From the NCBI GenBank assembly GCA_938074565.1, contig CALJEQ010000008.1:186001-250000 (forward strand): DNA of 64,000 bases, in the 5' to 3' direction. This document shows, one piece after another, positions 27,699 to 36,938 of this stretch. The translations under genes were made by a program, and so were the position numbers. Positions within the stretch are counted from its first letter, which is position 1. Each line of letters opens with the position of its first letter. The stretch comes from an uncultured Alkaliphilus sp. GTDB taxonomy: Bacteria > Bacillota > Clostridia > Peptostreptococcales > Natronincolaceae. The notes beneath the pieces were generated by a model. The model was not told the DNA's origin. It searched no databases and saw nothing but the letters and a program-made list of their open reading frames with translations.

Positions 27699-28721
27699 CT
27701 AATACCCCTCCAATACTTTATGAAGTTCTAAATCTGTTATGTATCCATCACCTACTTGATGACTTGCTTTATCAATAAAATATTTACCACTAAATTTGCC
27801 AAAATTTATTAAATCAATACAACTTCCTCCCACTAGATCAACGTTTCCAACTATTTTTAAAGCACATTGATATTCTTTTTTATTTAAGTTTCTTAGGGTT
27901 TTTTGAGCTAATCTCTTAGCCTCTTCTCCAGTTTTAACCCTTGCATTAAGTTGGTATACTTTATCAGTTTTAATATCTATTTTTTTAACTGAAAACAAGT
28001 ACTCTATATTTTTTCCCAATTTAGCATCATAATACTTAACCCTGCATCCAGCATAAGCAGTCCTGTTTAATGTTGTTTTGAATGAATAGTCTAATATAGT
28101 GCTACTTTCTTCTTTATATTTAGCTATACTTTTTCTTTGTTCATATTCTGATTCGTTGAATATTACAATGCTTTTATCAGTTATTTTAAAGGCTAAGCCT
28201 TCTTTTTCACATACTTCTGCTAAAAAAGACATGTCGGAAGTTTCTGATTGATCTATCCGTACTAAAATAGGATTAGTTTTGCTATCAAAAAACAACTTAA
28301 GTCCTGCTCTTTTTGCTATATCTTGAGCCATTTTTTTTATTGAAATCTTACTCCACGAACGGCTTCTTTTCGTTTCTGTAAAATTGCTATTAGCAGGAAT
28401 TGATATTGCTTTTAGATTCATTATTCTTGGTCTACCACTGTAGGTAGGTTCATCAACTATAAAGTTTCCACAAGGAAGCAATTGTCTGTCACCATCACAT
28501 CTCCAATTCAAAGTATTTATTTCAGCTTGTAGGCTATCTCCTTTTTGGGGAAACCACTCATTCATCCACTTACCCTTATTATCTTTTAATGCAATATCGA
28601 CATCATCTGCATTACCTGATGCATTATCAGTGTACGTAAAGCTTAATAAGTCTTTTGCTATATTTTCAGTAATTTCTATGCCTTGGTATAAAACTTTTAT
28701 TCCAGATCTACGAGCTAACAT
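27699..28721 (-). CDS. Tail hub protein D (P2 gpD / gp27-like)
   Basis: A 340-residue hub protein. CGNFIVDEPTYSGRPRIMNL and DMSFLAEVCEKEGLAFKI are typical of the gpD/VgrG-type hub. It connects the tail tube to the spike gpV encoded 3 bases downstream. It overlaps gpX by 14 bases. Confidence 0.9.
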   Translation of the reverse strand: MLARRSGIKVLYQGIEITENIAKDLLSFTYTDNASGNADDVDIALKDNKGKWMNEWFPQKGDSLQAEINTLNWRCDGDRQLLPCGNFIVDEPTYSGRPRIMNLKAISIPANSNFTETKRSRSWSKISIKKMAQDIAKRAGLKLFFDSKTNPILVRIDQSETSDMSFLAEVCEKEGLAFKITDKSIVIFNESEYEQRKSIAKYKEESSTILDYSFKTTLNRTAYAGCRVKYYDAKLGKNIEYLFSVKKIDIKTDKVYQLNARVKTGEEAKRLAQKTLRNLNKKEYQCALKIVGNVDLVGGSCIDLINFGKFSGKYFIDKASHQVGDGYITDLELHKVLEGY

Positions 28722-28929
28722 TGTTTATACCTCGTTTCTTCCATGGTGGTAAGTTTTCTGATAAAGGCTTTATAACTTCAGGGGTGTGTAACTTTACACC
28801 TGCAGAAAATACAATAACAGTAATGTAATCTAAATTGGCTTCTACTAATTCTTTAGCCCTCTTTTCATCTTTATAAATTTTAAAGGCGATAATATCCCAT
28901 GTATCGCCCAGTACAGTTTCATAGATCAT
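28708..28929 (-). CDS. Tail protein X (gpX, LysM-like)
   Basis: A 73-residue protein starting MIYETVLGDTWDIIAFKIYK, a LysM-like fold of the P2 gpX family, thought to help attach the tape measure to the hub. AAAGGGTGATAAAT precedes the ATG. It overlaps gpD downstream and ends the tape-measure junction. Confidence 0.88.
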   Translation of the reverse strand: MIYETVLGDTWDIIAFKIYKDEKRAKELVEANLDYITVIVFSAGVKLHTPEVIKPLSENLPPWKKRGINNVSS

Positions 28930-28934
28930 ATTTA

Positions 28935-31127
28935 TCACCCTTTATTTAATACTAGTCTATCTTGATTATTAAATATATTTCTTATTTTTATTTTAAGATC
29001 ATCTTCGCTTTGTTTTGATACTTTTTTCAATGTATTCATATCTGCATTGCCTTGTATTGTATATTGTGGAGAATATACTATATGCACTGGTGCTGATTGA
29101 TTATTTGACATCTTACTTCCAGTGCTATTTGAACTAAATTGAGTTAAAATGCTTTCAGTTTTTTTATTAGGAAAAACATTACTGCCTTTATTTAAATATA
29201 CTAATTCTGGTCCTTCTTCTCCAACTATTGCTGGCCCACCTCTAAAATTGTTAACTCCTTTAGCAAACTGTGGAATTGAATTTCTTATTGCAGTATCTTT
29301 TGTAGCCTTAACCTCATAAGAATGTGGTACTTTTATATCTTTAGATTTTGCATCTGTTTTATTCCATTTAGTAAGCCAGTCCCACGCCTTTTTAATTGCA
29401 CCAGTTACTTTATCAAAGTTTTTATAAAGTGCATAAATTCCTACTGCTAATGCAGCTACTACAACAATAACAGTTCCTACAGGGTTGGCTGCCATAGCTG
29501 TATTCCATAACCATTGAGCAGCTGTTATTGCCGCTATAGCACTTGACCCTGTTAATGTAGCTGTAGTTTTAGCTACAATTAGAGCTCTATTAGCTATATG
29601 AAAACCTTTTGATACTGCCATAGCAATATTTTGAGCTTGTTGAGCAACAGTTAAACCGATTAGTATTCCTTTTTGAGCTACATATGCAGAAGTAATCCCA
29701 ACTAATAAAGCTTTAACCAAACCACTATTATCTCTAATCCAAGTAAGTCCCCCTATGACTAAATCAAGTCCACCAGTAACCATAGCACTTGCATGGTCCT
29801 TTAATGTACTAGTTGATATAGAAAGATTAGGAAAATATGTTTGTGCAATATCTCTAACTATGGCTCTTATATTATTAAATCTAGGTAATACTTCTGTACC
29901 TATAAAAGCTTGAATACTGTGAAATGCCGAAATAACCATTGGTCCTGCACTAATAATTTTATTTGCAAATCCATCAACTATAGGTGTTAAGCCTTTACCC
30001 ATATTTTCAGCAAAATCAATCTTAAACCCTTCGACAGCACTACCTAGTCTTGTAAATGCTCCTTTTAAGTTATCTTGCATTGTATCAGCCATTTCACTTA
30101 AAGCACCATCTGCATTTTTTATGTCAGACTTTAATTGACTATATTCTTCACTAAGTCCAGACATTAAATTATTTACAGTTTTTATGTTTTCTTTTCCTGC
30201 TATCATAGAAATATAGTAGTTCTGTTGTTCTTCGGTCATTCCTTTTAGCTTACCTTTTAACTCTAGAAGAGTTTTTTCCAATCCTTTAAAATTCCCTTTT
30301 TTATCAAATGCACTTAGATTTAACGCCTTAAGAGCTTTTTTAGCTTGCCCTACAGGTGCTGTTAAATTTGTTATAGTTGAACTTAATGCGGTTCCTGCTT
30401 CTGCACCTTTTTGACCTCTATTAGCTAATATCCCTAACATTGTAGCTTGCTCTGACATAGGTACTTTTAAGTTTTTAAATGTACCTCCTACTTTTAAGTA
30501 AGCCTCCATCATTGCATCTATATTAGTATTTGATTTTCTGCTACTTTGAGCTAATGTATCAAGATATTTAGGTAATTCCTGAACATTCAAACCTAAGGCA
30601 GACATAGAGTCTGTTACTAAATCTGATGCTCTTGCTAAATCAATTTCTCCAGCCTCCGATAATCTTAATACCGGCTCTAATCCTGACATTATTTTTTGAG
30701 AGTCCCAACCTGCAAGTCCCATATAGGAAATAGCCTCTGCAGCTTCTATTGCACTTTTAGACGTTTTCCTTCCCATGTCCTTAGCTAGTTGAGTTATATT
30801 ATGTAATTCTTGTCCAGTACTGCCAGTAATAGCTTTCACCTTAGACATTGCCTGTTCAAAGTTAGCAAAAGTATTTATAGAATCTTTAAAAAATCCTGTA
30901 ACTGCTCTAAATCCTAAATAAGTTCCAGCAATACCTGCTACAGTTTTTAAACTTCCTGCAAGACCATTCATTGCTTTACCCGTTATTCCAGCATGCCTTT
31001 GTGCATTCATAAGTCCAGCATTTACACCATTAATATTTTGTCTTGCTTGATTGAATGCTCTTGGCATACTTGATTGAATGCTTCCACCAAACTGAAAAGA
31101 AACTTGATATATTCTAGGACTTGCCAT
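28935..31127 (-). CDS. Tail tape measure protein (TP901 core)
   Basis: A 730-residue protein that sets tail length. The TP901-type core lies at about residues 75-390 (MGRKTSKSAIEAAEAISYMGLAG, quoted here only as the core region around residue 120). Two hydrophobic stretches at about 465-570 are the membrane-active segment. At about 1 kb for every 45-50 nm of tail, the length predicts a roughly 100-nm contractile tail, given that one residue spans about 1.5 angstrom. Confidence 0.93.
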   Translation of the reverse strand: MASPRIYQVSFQFGGSIQSSMPRAFNQARQNINGVNAGLMNAQRHAGITGKAMNGLAGSLKTVAGIAGTYLGFRAVTGFFKDSINTFANFEQAMSKVKAITGSTGQELHNITQLAKDMGRKTSKSAIEAAEAISYMGLAGWDSQKIMSGLEPVLRLSEAGEIDLARASDLVTDSMSALGLNVQELPKYLDTLAQSSRKSNTNIDAMMEAYLKVGGTFKNLKVPMSEQATMLGILANRGQKGAEAGTALSSTITNLTAPVGQAKKALKALNLSAFDKKGNFKGLEKTLLELKGKLKGMTEEQQNYYISMIAGKENIKTVNNLMSGLSEEYSQLKSDIKNADGALSEMADTMQDNLKGAFTRLGSAVEGFKIDFAENMGKGLTPIVDGFANKIISAGPMVISAFHSIQAFIGTEVLPRFNNIRAIVRDIAQTYFPNLSISTSTLKDHASAMVTGGLDLVIGGLTWIRDNSGLVKALLVGITSAYVAQKGILIGLTVAQQAQNIAMAVSKGFHIANRALIVAKTTATLTGSSAIAAITAAQWLWNTAMAANPVGTVIVVVAALAVGIYALYKNFDKVTGAIKKAWDWLTKWNKTDAKSKDIKVPHSYEVKATKDTAIRNSIPQFAKGVNNFRGGPAIVGEEGPELVYLNKGSNVFPNKKTESILTQFSSNSTGSKMSNNQSAPVHIVYSPQYTIQGNADMNTLKKVSKQSEDDLKIKIRNIFNNQDRLVLNKG

Positions 31128-31151
31128 ACCCCACCTTCTTTCAATAAAAGA

Positions 31152-31176
31152 AAAACACCTGTATTATAGGTGTTTT
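31152..31176 (-). terminator. Terminator-like hairpin between tail chaperone and tape measure
   Basis: A perfect 9-bp stem AAAACACCT/AGGTGTTTT with a 7-base loop, followed by TTTTTCTTTT on the minus strand. It lies inside the late operon, just past the E' stop, so it may attenuate tape-measure expression. Confidence 0.65.
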
Positions 31177-31623
31177 ATCTTTTATCATTTATTAAATTAA
31201 TTTCTTCAATAATTTCTAACAAATCAAATACATTAAGTTTGTAATAAAACTCAATACTTGTATTTGTAGTAATAGATAAGTGAACAATTGCTTTTTTTAG
31301 TAACAGTCCGCTCTTTGGACTTAATTGTCTAAGAACAAAAAATCAGACACCATTTTTTTTATTTTCATTCCTTCTCTTGCTGGTAGTTTTTCAAGGAAAT
31401 TAAGCGGCTTGCCTGTAATACTTGATGCAATTAAGAAAGTAAAATATATATCAGCTTCACTTATAGCTGGCATAGAAGTCTGTGTTAAATACATCCTATT
31501 TGCATCGATTAGATCTTGAGAAGTTATTTCTTCAAGCTTTGATAAGTCTAAATCATTATATTCTTTACCTTCAAAACTGTAAGGCTTATTGAATTTAATT
31601 AAGTAATGGTTGTTAGTTAACAT
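31175..31623 (-). CDS. Tail assembly chaperone, -1 frameshift fusion (P2 E+E'-like)
   Basis: The heptamer T TTT TTG (31342-31336) lies in the correct zero frame for -1 slippage and is the same heptamer used by P2 E/E'. After slippage the frame stays open for 54 more codons to TAA at 31177-31175 and encodes VLRQLSPKSGLLLKKAIVHL and, near the end, FDLLEIIEEINLIN, a plausible E' domain. The fusion is 149 residues. It would recruit tube subunits to the tape measure during tail assembly. Confidence 0.8.
31321..31623 (-). CDS. Tail assembly chaperone, short form (P2 gpE-like)
   Basis: A 100-residue protein starting MLTNNHYLIKFNKPYSFEGK, of the P2 gpE-like tail chaperone group. It lies between the tube protein and the tape measure, the standard place for the G/GT or E/E' pair. 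Near its 3' end it carries a slippery heptamer (31342-31336) that allows a longer product. Confidence 0.85.
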   Translation of the reverse strand: MLTNNHYLIKFNKPYSFEGKEYNDLDLSKLEEITSQDLIDANRMYLTQTSMPAISEADIYFTFLIASSITGKPLNFLEKLPAREGMKIKKMVSDFLFLDN

Positions 31624-31635
31624 ATCTTATTCCTC

Positions 31636-32154
31636 CTATATTTGATTTCTTACTGATTTTAATATATCAATACCATCTACTATATATATAAAGTTAGTTT
31701 TATCTAACTCGAATAATGTTTTACCATTTTCCTCTATCTTTATATATAGTATTTCAAATGTATTTTTAGTTTCTGTCATCTTTCCTGGTGCAATAGTACC
31801 TAAATCAAGTCCTTTGGGAATTGTTTTAAGAGTTATTTTAAGTGGTCTAAATTGAACACTTCCACCAGCAACGTCATAACTCTGTTGTGATGCTCTAAGT
31901 ACAAGAGTTCTTCCTTTAGTCATTAATTTAAATGATCTATCATAGATAACTCTAAATGGTATCTCTATTGATATACTTCCAAAGTGACCAGGAGTAGGAC
32001 TTTCATATTCTCCTGCTATTCCTGCACCTGATATTGTTTCTGTCATAGCTTCAAGATTTGGTAAACTTACTTCTGATGATAAACCTATAAGTTTATCAGT
32101 TTCATCATAAACGTTATAATTTACGACTTTTTCTGGTATTGGATTAACCGACAT
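31636..32154 (-). CDS. Major tail tube protein (gpFII)
   Basis: A 172-residue tube protein of the P2 FII family: an N-terminal PEKVVNYNVYDETDKLIGL segment and AGIAGEYESPTPGHFGSISI are typical. It stacks as hexamers to form the inner tube of the contractile tail. It starts 1 base before the sheath stop. Confidence 0.93.
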   Translation of the reverse strand: MSVNPIPEKVVNYNVYDETDKLIGLSSEVSLPNLEAMTETISGAGIAGEYESPTPGHFGSISIEIPFRVIYDRSFKLMTKGRTLVLRASQQSYDVAGGSVQFRPLKITLKTIPKGLDLGTIAPGKMTETKNTFEILYIKIEENGKTLFELDKTNFIYIVDGIDILKSVRNQI

Positions 32155-33617
32155 TATTGACCACCTCCAAATATTGAGTTACTTAAGATAGTTGGGTCAA
32201 ACTCAAGTATATTTATGATATTTTCAGCAGGTGGGAAAGCAGAAATTTTTTGGATAAATTGGATGCTTCCGTTTAGTATGCTTTCAACTGGATTATCTTG
32301 TTGCCTAAAATCGATCTTAGCACCAGCTATCTGTCCCTTTGCTTGGAAGCCATTGCCTCTAATATTTTCATTGTCAACTATACTTTCAATTAGTCTTAAA
32401 TTTGTAGGATCGTCTATTTTGTCAAAATAATTTAATATAAAATTATTACCCCACCAATCAAATACACGCCTTATTGGAATAAATCTATCTTTTGGATCTG
32501 TATTTTCTGGATAAGCTGCAGTGTTATTACCCCAACTTCGCCACCCGTTCATATTGATTGCCGTCATAATTCCAGCACCATTTAGAAAATTAGCCTGCAA
32601 TTGGTCTAAATATAATTCAGTTCCATCTGCAAGCACAGTAGCCGATATATGTATTTTTTTATTTGAAGGAGACTTATATGGTACATTTTCATTTTCTGCA
32701 TCTGTAAGAGCTATTAAGGCAGCTATTATTGAACTATACCAATATATTTTCTCACCTATCTTTACCTTAGGGTAACAAACAATCGAATGTTTATTTGTAT
32801 AGTTGTTTGAATGCTTCCATTCTGGAGCATTCTGATAATTGTTTACTTGAACACAGTCAATATCTAGAATATTCATTGCATTAAAATTCCCATTTATCTT
32901 TTCACTTTTTATATCTATTACAGTAGCAATTTGAGGTTTATGGCTCCAACCTGGAGCAAGAATTAATCCAGGTACAACGCCTAGTCTTGGGTATACTTGA
33001 CTAATTAATTCTAAGCCTGTGTACCTATTGTTAATTGCATCATATCCACCAATTATATCTTCATCAGTTACTTTAGAAACGTCTAATTTGTTAAATGTTA
33101 CAGATAACTCATTGATATTATTTGGAATACTTCCACCTTTAAGTACAGAAAGCAATGGATGTCCTTGCTTGTTAAAAGCTACTACATAATCCTTGTCTCT
33201 TTCATAACTTATAGTACCATCACTATTTTTCACAACAAAATTTTCATCTAATAGTATCCCTTCATCTTCTATTTTAGATATACCTGCATTAATACTTATT
33301 AACTTTTCGGCAGACATTATATGTTCATTAGGATCTAGTACATTTATAAATACTACTGGAGCTATCTTAAATCTCTTAAAATTAGCATCCATTGATTGAC
33401 ATAATGTATATTTATCCCAATCATCACTATATCCTAGTTTTTGAACAGCATCATACCATGAATAAGCAATTATAGGTTCATTTACCACTTTTGTAATATC
33501 TTTAACTAAATTAATGGGTCCCGTACCAATTACTACTTGTACTCCTGATGTTGTTATTATAGTTCCATCAATAGTTGTTGGATTTTCTATAATGTTAATT
33601 CCATGATTATATAACAT
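32154..33617 (-). CDS. Tail sheath protein (gpFI)
   Basis: A 487-residue contractile sheath subunit. The family C-terminal domain is recognisable in RGNGFQAKGQIAGAKIDFRQ and the central WGNNTAAYPENTDPKDRF region. Its presence makes this a myovirus-type phage. The gene overlaps the tube gene by 1 base and the next upstream gene by 1 base. Confidence 0.95.
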   Translation of the reverse strand: MLYNHGINIIENPTTIDGTIITTSGVQVVIGTGPINLVKDITKVVNEPIIAYSWYDAVQKLGYSDDWDKYTLCQSMDANFKRFKIAPVVFINVLDPNEHIMSAEKLISINAGISKIEDEGILLDENFVVKNSDGTISYERDKDYVVAFNKQGHPLLSVLKGGSIPNNINELSVTFNKLDVSKVTDEDIIGGYDAINNRYTGLELISQVYPRLGVVPGLILAPGWSHKPQIATVIDIKSEKINGNFNAMNILDIDCVQVNNYQNAPEWKHSNNYTNKHSIVCYPKVKIGEKIYWYSSIIAALIALTDAENENVPYKSPSNKKIHISATVLADGTELYLDQLQANFLNGAGIMTAINMNGWRSWGNNTAAYPENTDPKDRFIPIRRVFDWWGNNFILNYFDKIDDPTNLRLIESIVDNENIRGNGFQAKGQIAGAKIDFRQQDNPVESILNGSIQFIQKISAFPPAENIINILEFDPTILSNSIFGGGQ

Positions 33618-33898
33618 TACTTTACACTCCTTTCATAATGCAATATTTGATTAAATAGTATATATTCTTTAGTACCCTCAGTTTTAATATTATTTCTAAC
33701 TTGTGACAATGCACTAGGAGCAACAAATAAACCTTCTATAGCAGGATATTTTTTTATATGATCTTTAATATGTTTAGGCAATTCCCCTTTAAAAATTGCA
33801 AACTGTTGTAATATTCCATTAGATAAATTAGGTCCACAGTAAATTATTGATTCTTTTCTAGTTGTCTCTTCATTTGCCTGAAATCCGCTTTTACTCAA
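33617..33898 (-). CDS. Phage protein of unknown function upstream of the sheath
   Basis: A 93-residue soluble protein starting MSKSGFQANEETTRKESIIY. No family motif recognised. The overlaps with its neighbours on both sides (1 and 4 bases) show it is a real gene of the tail operon. Confidence 0.6.
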   Translation of the reverse strand: MSKSGFQANEETTRKESIIYCGPNLSNGILQQFAIFKGELPKHIKDHIKKYPAIEGLFVAPSALSQVRNNIKTEGTKEYILFNQILHYERSVK

Positions 33899-34365
33899 AT
33901 TAATCCCTCCTCATCTTCCATATTTACCTTGCCTATGTTCCAGGTTGTCTCAATTCCACCAAAGTACAAAGGATAAATATCTTCTTCATTTACTGCCCAC
34001 TTTAATTGACCTTCTAGAATGTATTTGTTATCGAACACTCTCTTTTTTAATAAGTGCTGTCTAATTTTTTCTATAATATTTATTACATCCTTATAACCTT
34101 GAAAATTAGTATCTTTATCATACACACCAATTATAAATACTATTTTACATAATGACGGTAACTCTTCTACGCTATCCTCACCATCGATAATTCTTACAAG
34201 AATATAAGGAAAATGACTTTCATCATTTTGTCCTTTTTTAGATGGTAAATACTGTGGGTATACATTTATACTTGTGCTTTCGTTTTTGGCATTACTTAAC
34301 TTCATACTGCAGGTTACATATTTTACTACATCAACCAAATGTTTCTGTAATAGTGTAGGTGTCAC
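33895..34365 (-). CDS. Probable tail completion/terminator protein
   Basis: A 156-residue protein between the head-tail joining genes and the sheath, where phages of this type encode the tail terminator. The central PYILVRIIDGEDS and KIVFIIGVYDKDTNFQGY resemble the beta-rich core of tail-terminator proteins that cap the tube. The match is structural in character rather than a clear motif. Confidence 0.5.
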   Translation of the reverse strand: MTPTLLQKHLVDVVKYVTCSMKLSNAKNESTSINVYPQYLPSKKGQNDESHFPYILVRIIDGEDSVEELPSLCKIVFIIGVYDKDTNFQGYKDVINIIEKIRQHLLKKRVFDNKYILEGQLKWAVNEEDIYPLYFGGIETTWNIGKVNMEDEEGLI

Positions 34366-34916
34366 TTTCTAACCTCCCATACCCTATTAATCTCATGTTC
34401 GAGTCTCTTATCAAACATCTTTGTTGCTTCTCTTTCTATATAGGTTTTTACGCTTTCATTACCTAGCATTTCAGGCACAGAAGGCCCAAATAGCTGTTTA
34501 ATAGGTAATCGATTTTTACCTTCTCTTTCAAATACCTTATTGCCATTAATATTGGCTACAAATGCACCTATAATTTCTTTTAATCCACCTTTTTTAACTC
34601 CTGCCTTTAATACTTTAGATGGTTTTTGGGGATTAGGTTTATTAGGGCTAACTTTAAATTTAATTAAAGGTACTTTATTACCAATTGAAGTAACAACTGC
34701 TCCTAATGATCTTTGAGTCGCTTTTCTTATTTTAATCGTATCTCTTATGTCTTTAGCTTTCAGGATATACTCTTCTCTTAATTTACTTACTGTACTTGCT
34801 TTAGCATTTTGGGCAGCTCTATTAAGCGCCCTAGAAATTACAGTAGGAGCTTTATTAGAAAAGCTCCCTAACTGTTGTTCTACCTCTCTAAGTTTTGTAG
34901 CATCAACTCTTATCAT
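34362..34916 (-). CDS. Minor tail protein Z (gpZ family)
   Basis: A 184-residue basic protein starting MIRVDATKLREVEQQLGSFS with RALNRAAQNAKASTVSKLRE, typical of the prophage minor tail protein Z / HK97 gp10-like group involved in tail completion. It overlaps both neighbours by 4 bases. Confidence 0.82.
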   Translation of the reverse strand: MIRVDATKLREVEQQLGSFSNKAPTVISRALNRAAQNAKASTVSKLREEYILKAKDIRDTIKIRKATQRSLGAVVTSIGNKVPLIKFKVSPNKPNPQKPSKVLKAGVKKGGLKEIIGAFVANINGNKVFEREGKNRLPIKQLFGPSVPEMLGNESVKTYIEREATKMFDKRLEHEINRVWEVRK

Positions 34917-35248
34917 GACATATTGGCTCCCAAAGTGATAGTATACATATCTTCATTTTCTTGAAAGTCATTTATACGATATATATTATTATCAAATTCA
35001 ACAGCTTGCCCTATAGCAGGTTTATCTTCAAAGGTATTATGATATTCACTTTTTCTTATATGAAATAATATTTCTCCAACGTAAGCTCCATCATATGATT
35101 TCCCTACTCTTATTTTTCTTTCAGTAAGTAAATCATCATCTAATACAATACTCATTTCAACTCCATCAATTAAATGGTTTGCACAAAATTCATTATTATT
35201 GAAAAATGTACTATCTAAATCTTTAATTAATTGGTCTTTGAAGTTCAT
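34913..35248 (-). CDS. Head-tail joining protein (lambda gpFII attachment-like)
   Basis: A 111-residue beta-rich protein. EILFHIRKSEYHNTFEDKPA and the C-terminal YTITLGANMS are like the lambda attachment-protein family that forms the head-tail connector ring. Position after the capsid genes supports this. Confidence 0.65.
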   Translation of the reverse strand: MNFKDQLIKDLDSTFFNNNEFCANHLIDGVEMSIVLDDDLLTERKIRVGKSYDGAYVGEILFHIRKSEYHNTFEDKPAIGQAVEFDNNIYRINDFQENEDMYTITLGANMS

Positions 35249-35289
35249 AGTAGCTCCAATCCCTTCTATTTTTCATCAAACTTTTTATC

Positions 35290-35538
35290 CTATTTTTTCT
35301 TTTTGTCTTGCTTGGGATTTTCATCGAGAATTTTTTGAAAATCTGTTTCACTATTTTCTTCTCTATCCTCTGATTCTTCATCATGTGCGAATTTGTCAAT
35401 TAAATCATATTTTATTTCTTCCGCTACTTTCAACCTAATGAGTCTTTCGGCATCTTTTTTACTAATATTTAAAATGGTACTGCCCTTTTCATAGACAGTA
35501 CCATTATGTTTTATTTTACTTAAAACTAATATATCCAA
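35290..35538 (-). CDS. Small phage protein near the capsid gene
   Basis: An 82-residue protein: the first 45 residues (SKIKHNGTVYEKGSTILNIS) form a small beta barrel-like segment often seen in clostridial phages next to the capsid gene (DUF7210-like). The tail is highly charged (acidic, then KKKK). Function unknown. Confidence 0.6.
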   Translation of the reverse strand: MDILVLSKIKHNGTVYEKGSTILNISKKDAERLIRLKVAEEIKYDLIDKFAHDEESEDREENSETDFQKILDENPKQDKKKK

Positions 35539-35549
35539 GTTAACCCCTC

Positions 35550-36569
35550 CTATTTAACCTTAAGTACACACCAAGAATCTACATCTTCTGGAACGGGTAA
35601 AGGTCTTGAGCTCAATCTTACTTTCTGAACTTCGTTTTCTTCGTCTGCCCATACCTTTGGAACTCTAGATGCCTCATAAGTTGTGAAAACCCCTTTTTCT
35701 ACTTGTGTTACTGCCCCATAAAGCATTTTATTCATACCTGTTGAAGCTATTAAAACTGTACCTTCTGGTATAATAGGTTGCTCTTCTTCCTCATCATCAA
35801 TAAACCACTCATCATATGAGTATACTTCTAATCCTAAAGAATTTACTTTTCCAATAAAAGTAACTGCTGGATTCTTAATTGTAGGTTCAATATTTCCTAA
35901 CAAGATATGTTTCTTATCAAAATACTCTTTTACTTGAGCAGACTCTAGGAATAAATCAGCTGCATCGCTACTCATAATTGTCACATTAGGAGCTTTCCCA
36001 GTCTTTTTAATAATAGATCTTCTGTTTTCCTTTAAATCGTTAATAGGCTTACAGTTTGCTGAATCTGACCACATATCTGTTCCAGAGAGAGTAACCTTAT
36101 TTGTAAAGTTGTAATCAATTTCTTCTTCTACTCCTTCACCCTTCATTACTAATTTGCCGTCTAAAAGGACTTCTCTACATGCCCATTCTTCTCTTCTAAT
36201 AATAGATTGTTCTAATTCATCTAAATCCGTTACTAAAAGATCTGCTGCTCTTTCATCTGGTGATTTAGTGCTATATATATTTTCTCCTGCAGAACGAGTA
36301 GAAATATCATCAATAGTTAAAAGTCTTTCTGGTGCAACTTTAGGAACTTTATATGTTTTAGTAGTAAAACCCTGTCTTGTTAGAGTTTTACCTCCAATTC
36401 TTGGAGAAACATAAGGTGCCATTTGTCTTTTTCCCTTTTTGTAATCTACTTCTACTTTTTCTGTAGGTACTGTCTTTACATTCGGAAAGAAAGTATCTTT
36501 TAGGAAGGAATAAGCAGGTTTTGCCTGGTTGATTGCTTGTAACATGGTTCTAGTTGAATATATACTCAT
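35550..36569 (-). CDS. Major capsid protein (lambda gpE family)
   Basis: A 339-residue capsid protein. FLKDTFFPNVKTVPTEKVEV, PYVSPRIGGKTLTRQGF and WACREVLLDGKLVM are the hallmarks of the lambda gpE-type HK97-fold capsid. It is paired with decoration protein gpD upstream in transcription, as in lambda. Confidence 0.94.
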   Translation of the reverse strand: MSIYSTRTMLQAINQAKPAYSFLKDTFFPNVKTVPTEKVEVDYKKGKRQMAPYVSPRIGGKTLTRQGFTTKTYKVPKVAPERLLTIDDISTRSAGENIYSTKSPDERAADLLVTDLDELEQSIIRREEWACREVLLDGKLVMKGEGVEEEIDYNFTNKVTLSGTDMWSDSANCKPINDLKENRRSIIKKTGKAPNVTIMSSDAADLFLESAQVKEYFDKKHILLGNIEPTIKNPAVTFIGKVNSLGLEVYSYDEWFIDDEEEEQPIIPEGTVLIASTGMNKMLYGAVTQVEKGVFTTYEASRVPKVWADEENEVQKVRLSSRPLPVPEDVDSWCVLKVK

Positions 36570-36585
36570 ATTAAATTACCTCCTA

Positions 36586-36936
36586 TTATTTTAAATGTAT
36601 ATTTAATTCTCTTAATCTATCTTCGTGATCTGCAGGAGTATCATCTCCGCCAAAGATTAAAGCATCTTTATGAAAAATACCTGTAAAATAACCTGTTGTA
36701 ACTAAATCTTTCTCAATATCTACAACAACATTATCTGTTAAAATGCAGTAAGGCTTTTCTGTTCCATTAGATTTTGAACTATCAACTATAGTACATAATC
36801 CAGTTTCAGTTACTCTTCCTAAAACAGTACCTCTAGCTAAAGCTCCTAATCCTTTTTCAATTTTAATTCCCTTTGCAAGTGGAGCTATTTTAGTGCTCGC
36901 AATAAGATGATCTGGATTGTATTCACTTGTAATCAT
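36586..36936 (-). CDS. Head decoration protein (lambda gpD family)
   Basis: A 116-residue protein: PDHLIASTKIAPLAKGIKIE, KGLGALARGTVLGRVTETG and a beta-rich remainder typical of gpD trimers that stabilise expanded capsids. It lies directly before the capsid gene, as in lambda. Confidence 0.9.
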   Translation of the reverse strand: MITSEYNPDHLIASTKIAPLAKGIKIEKGLGALARGTVLGRVTETGLCTIVDSSKSNGTEKPYCILTDNVVVDIEKDLVTTGYFTGIFHKDALIFGGDDTPADHEDRLRELNIHLK

Positions 36937-36938
36937 AA

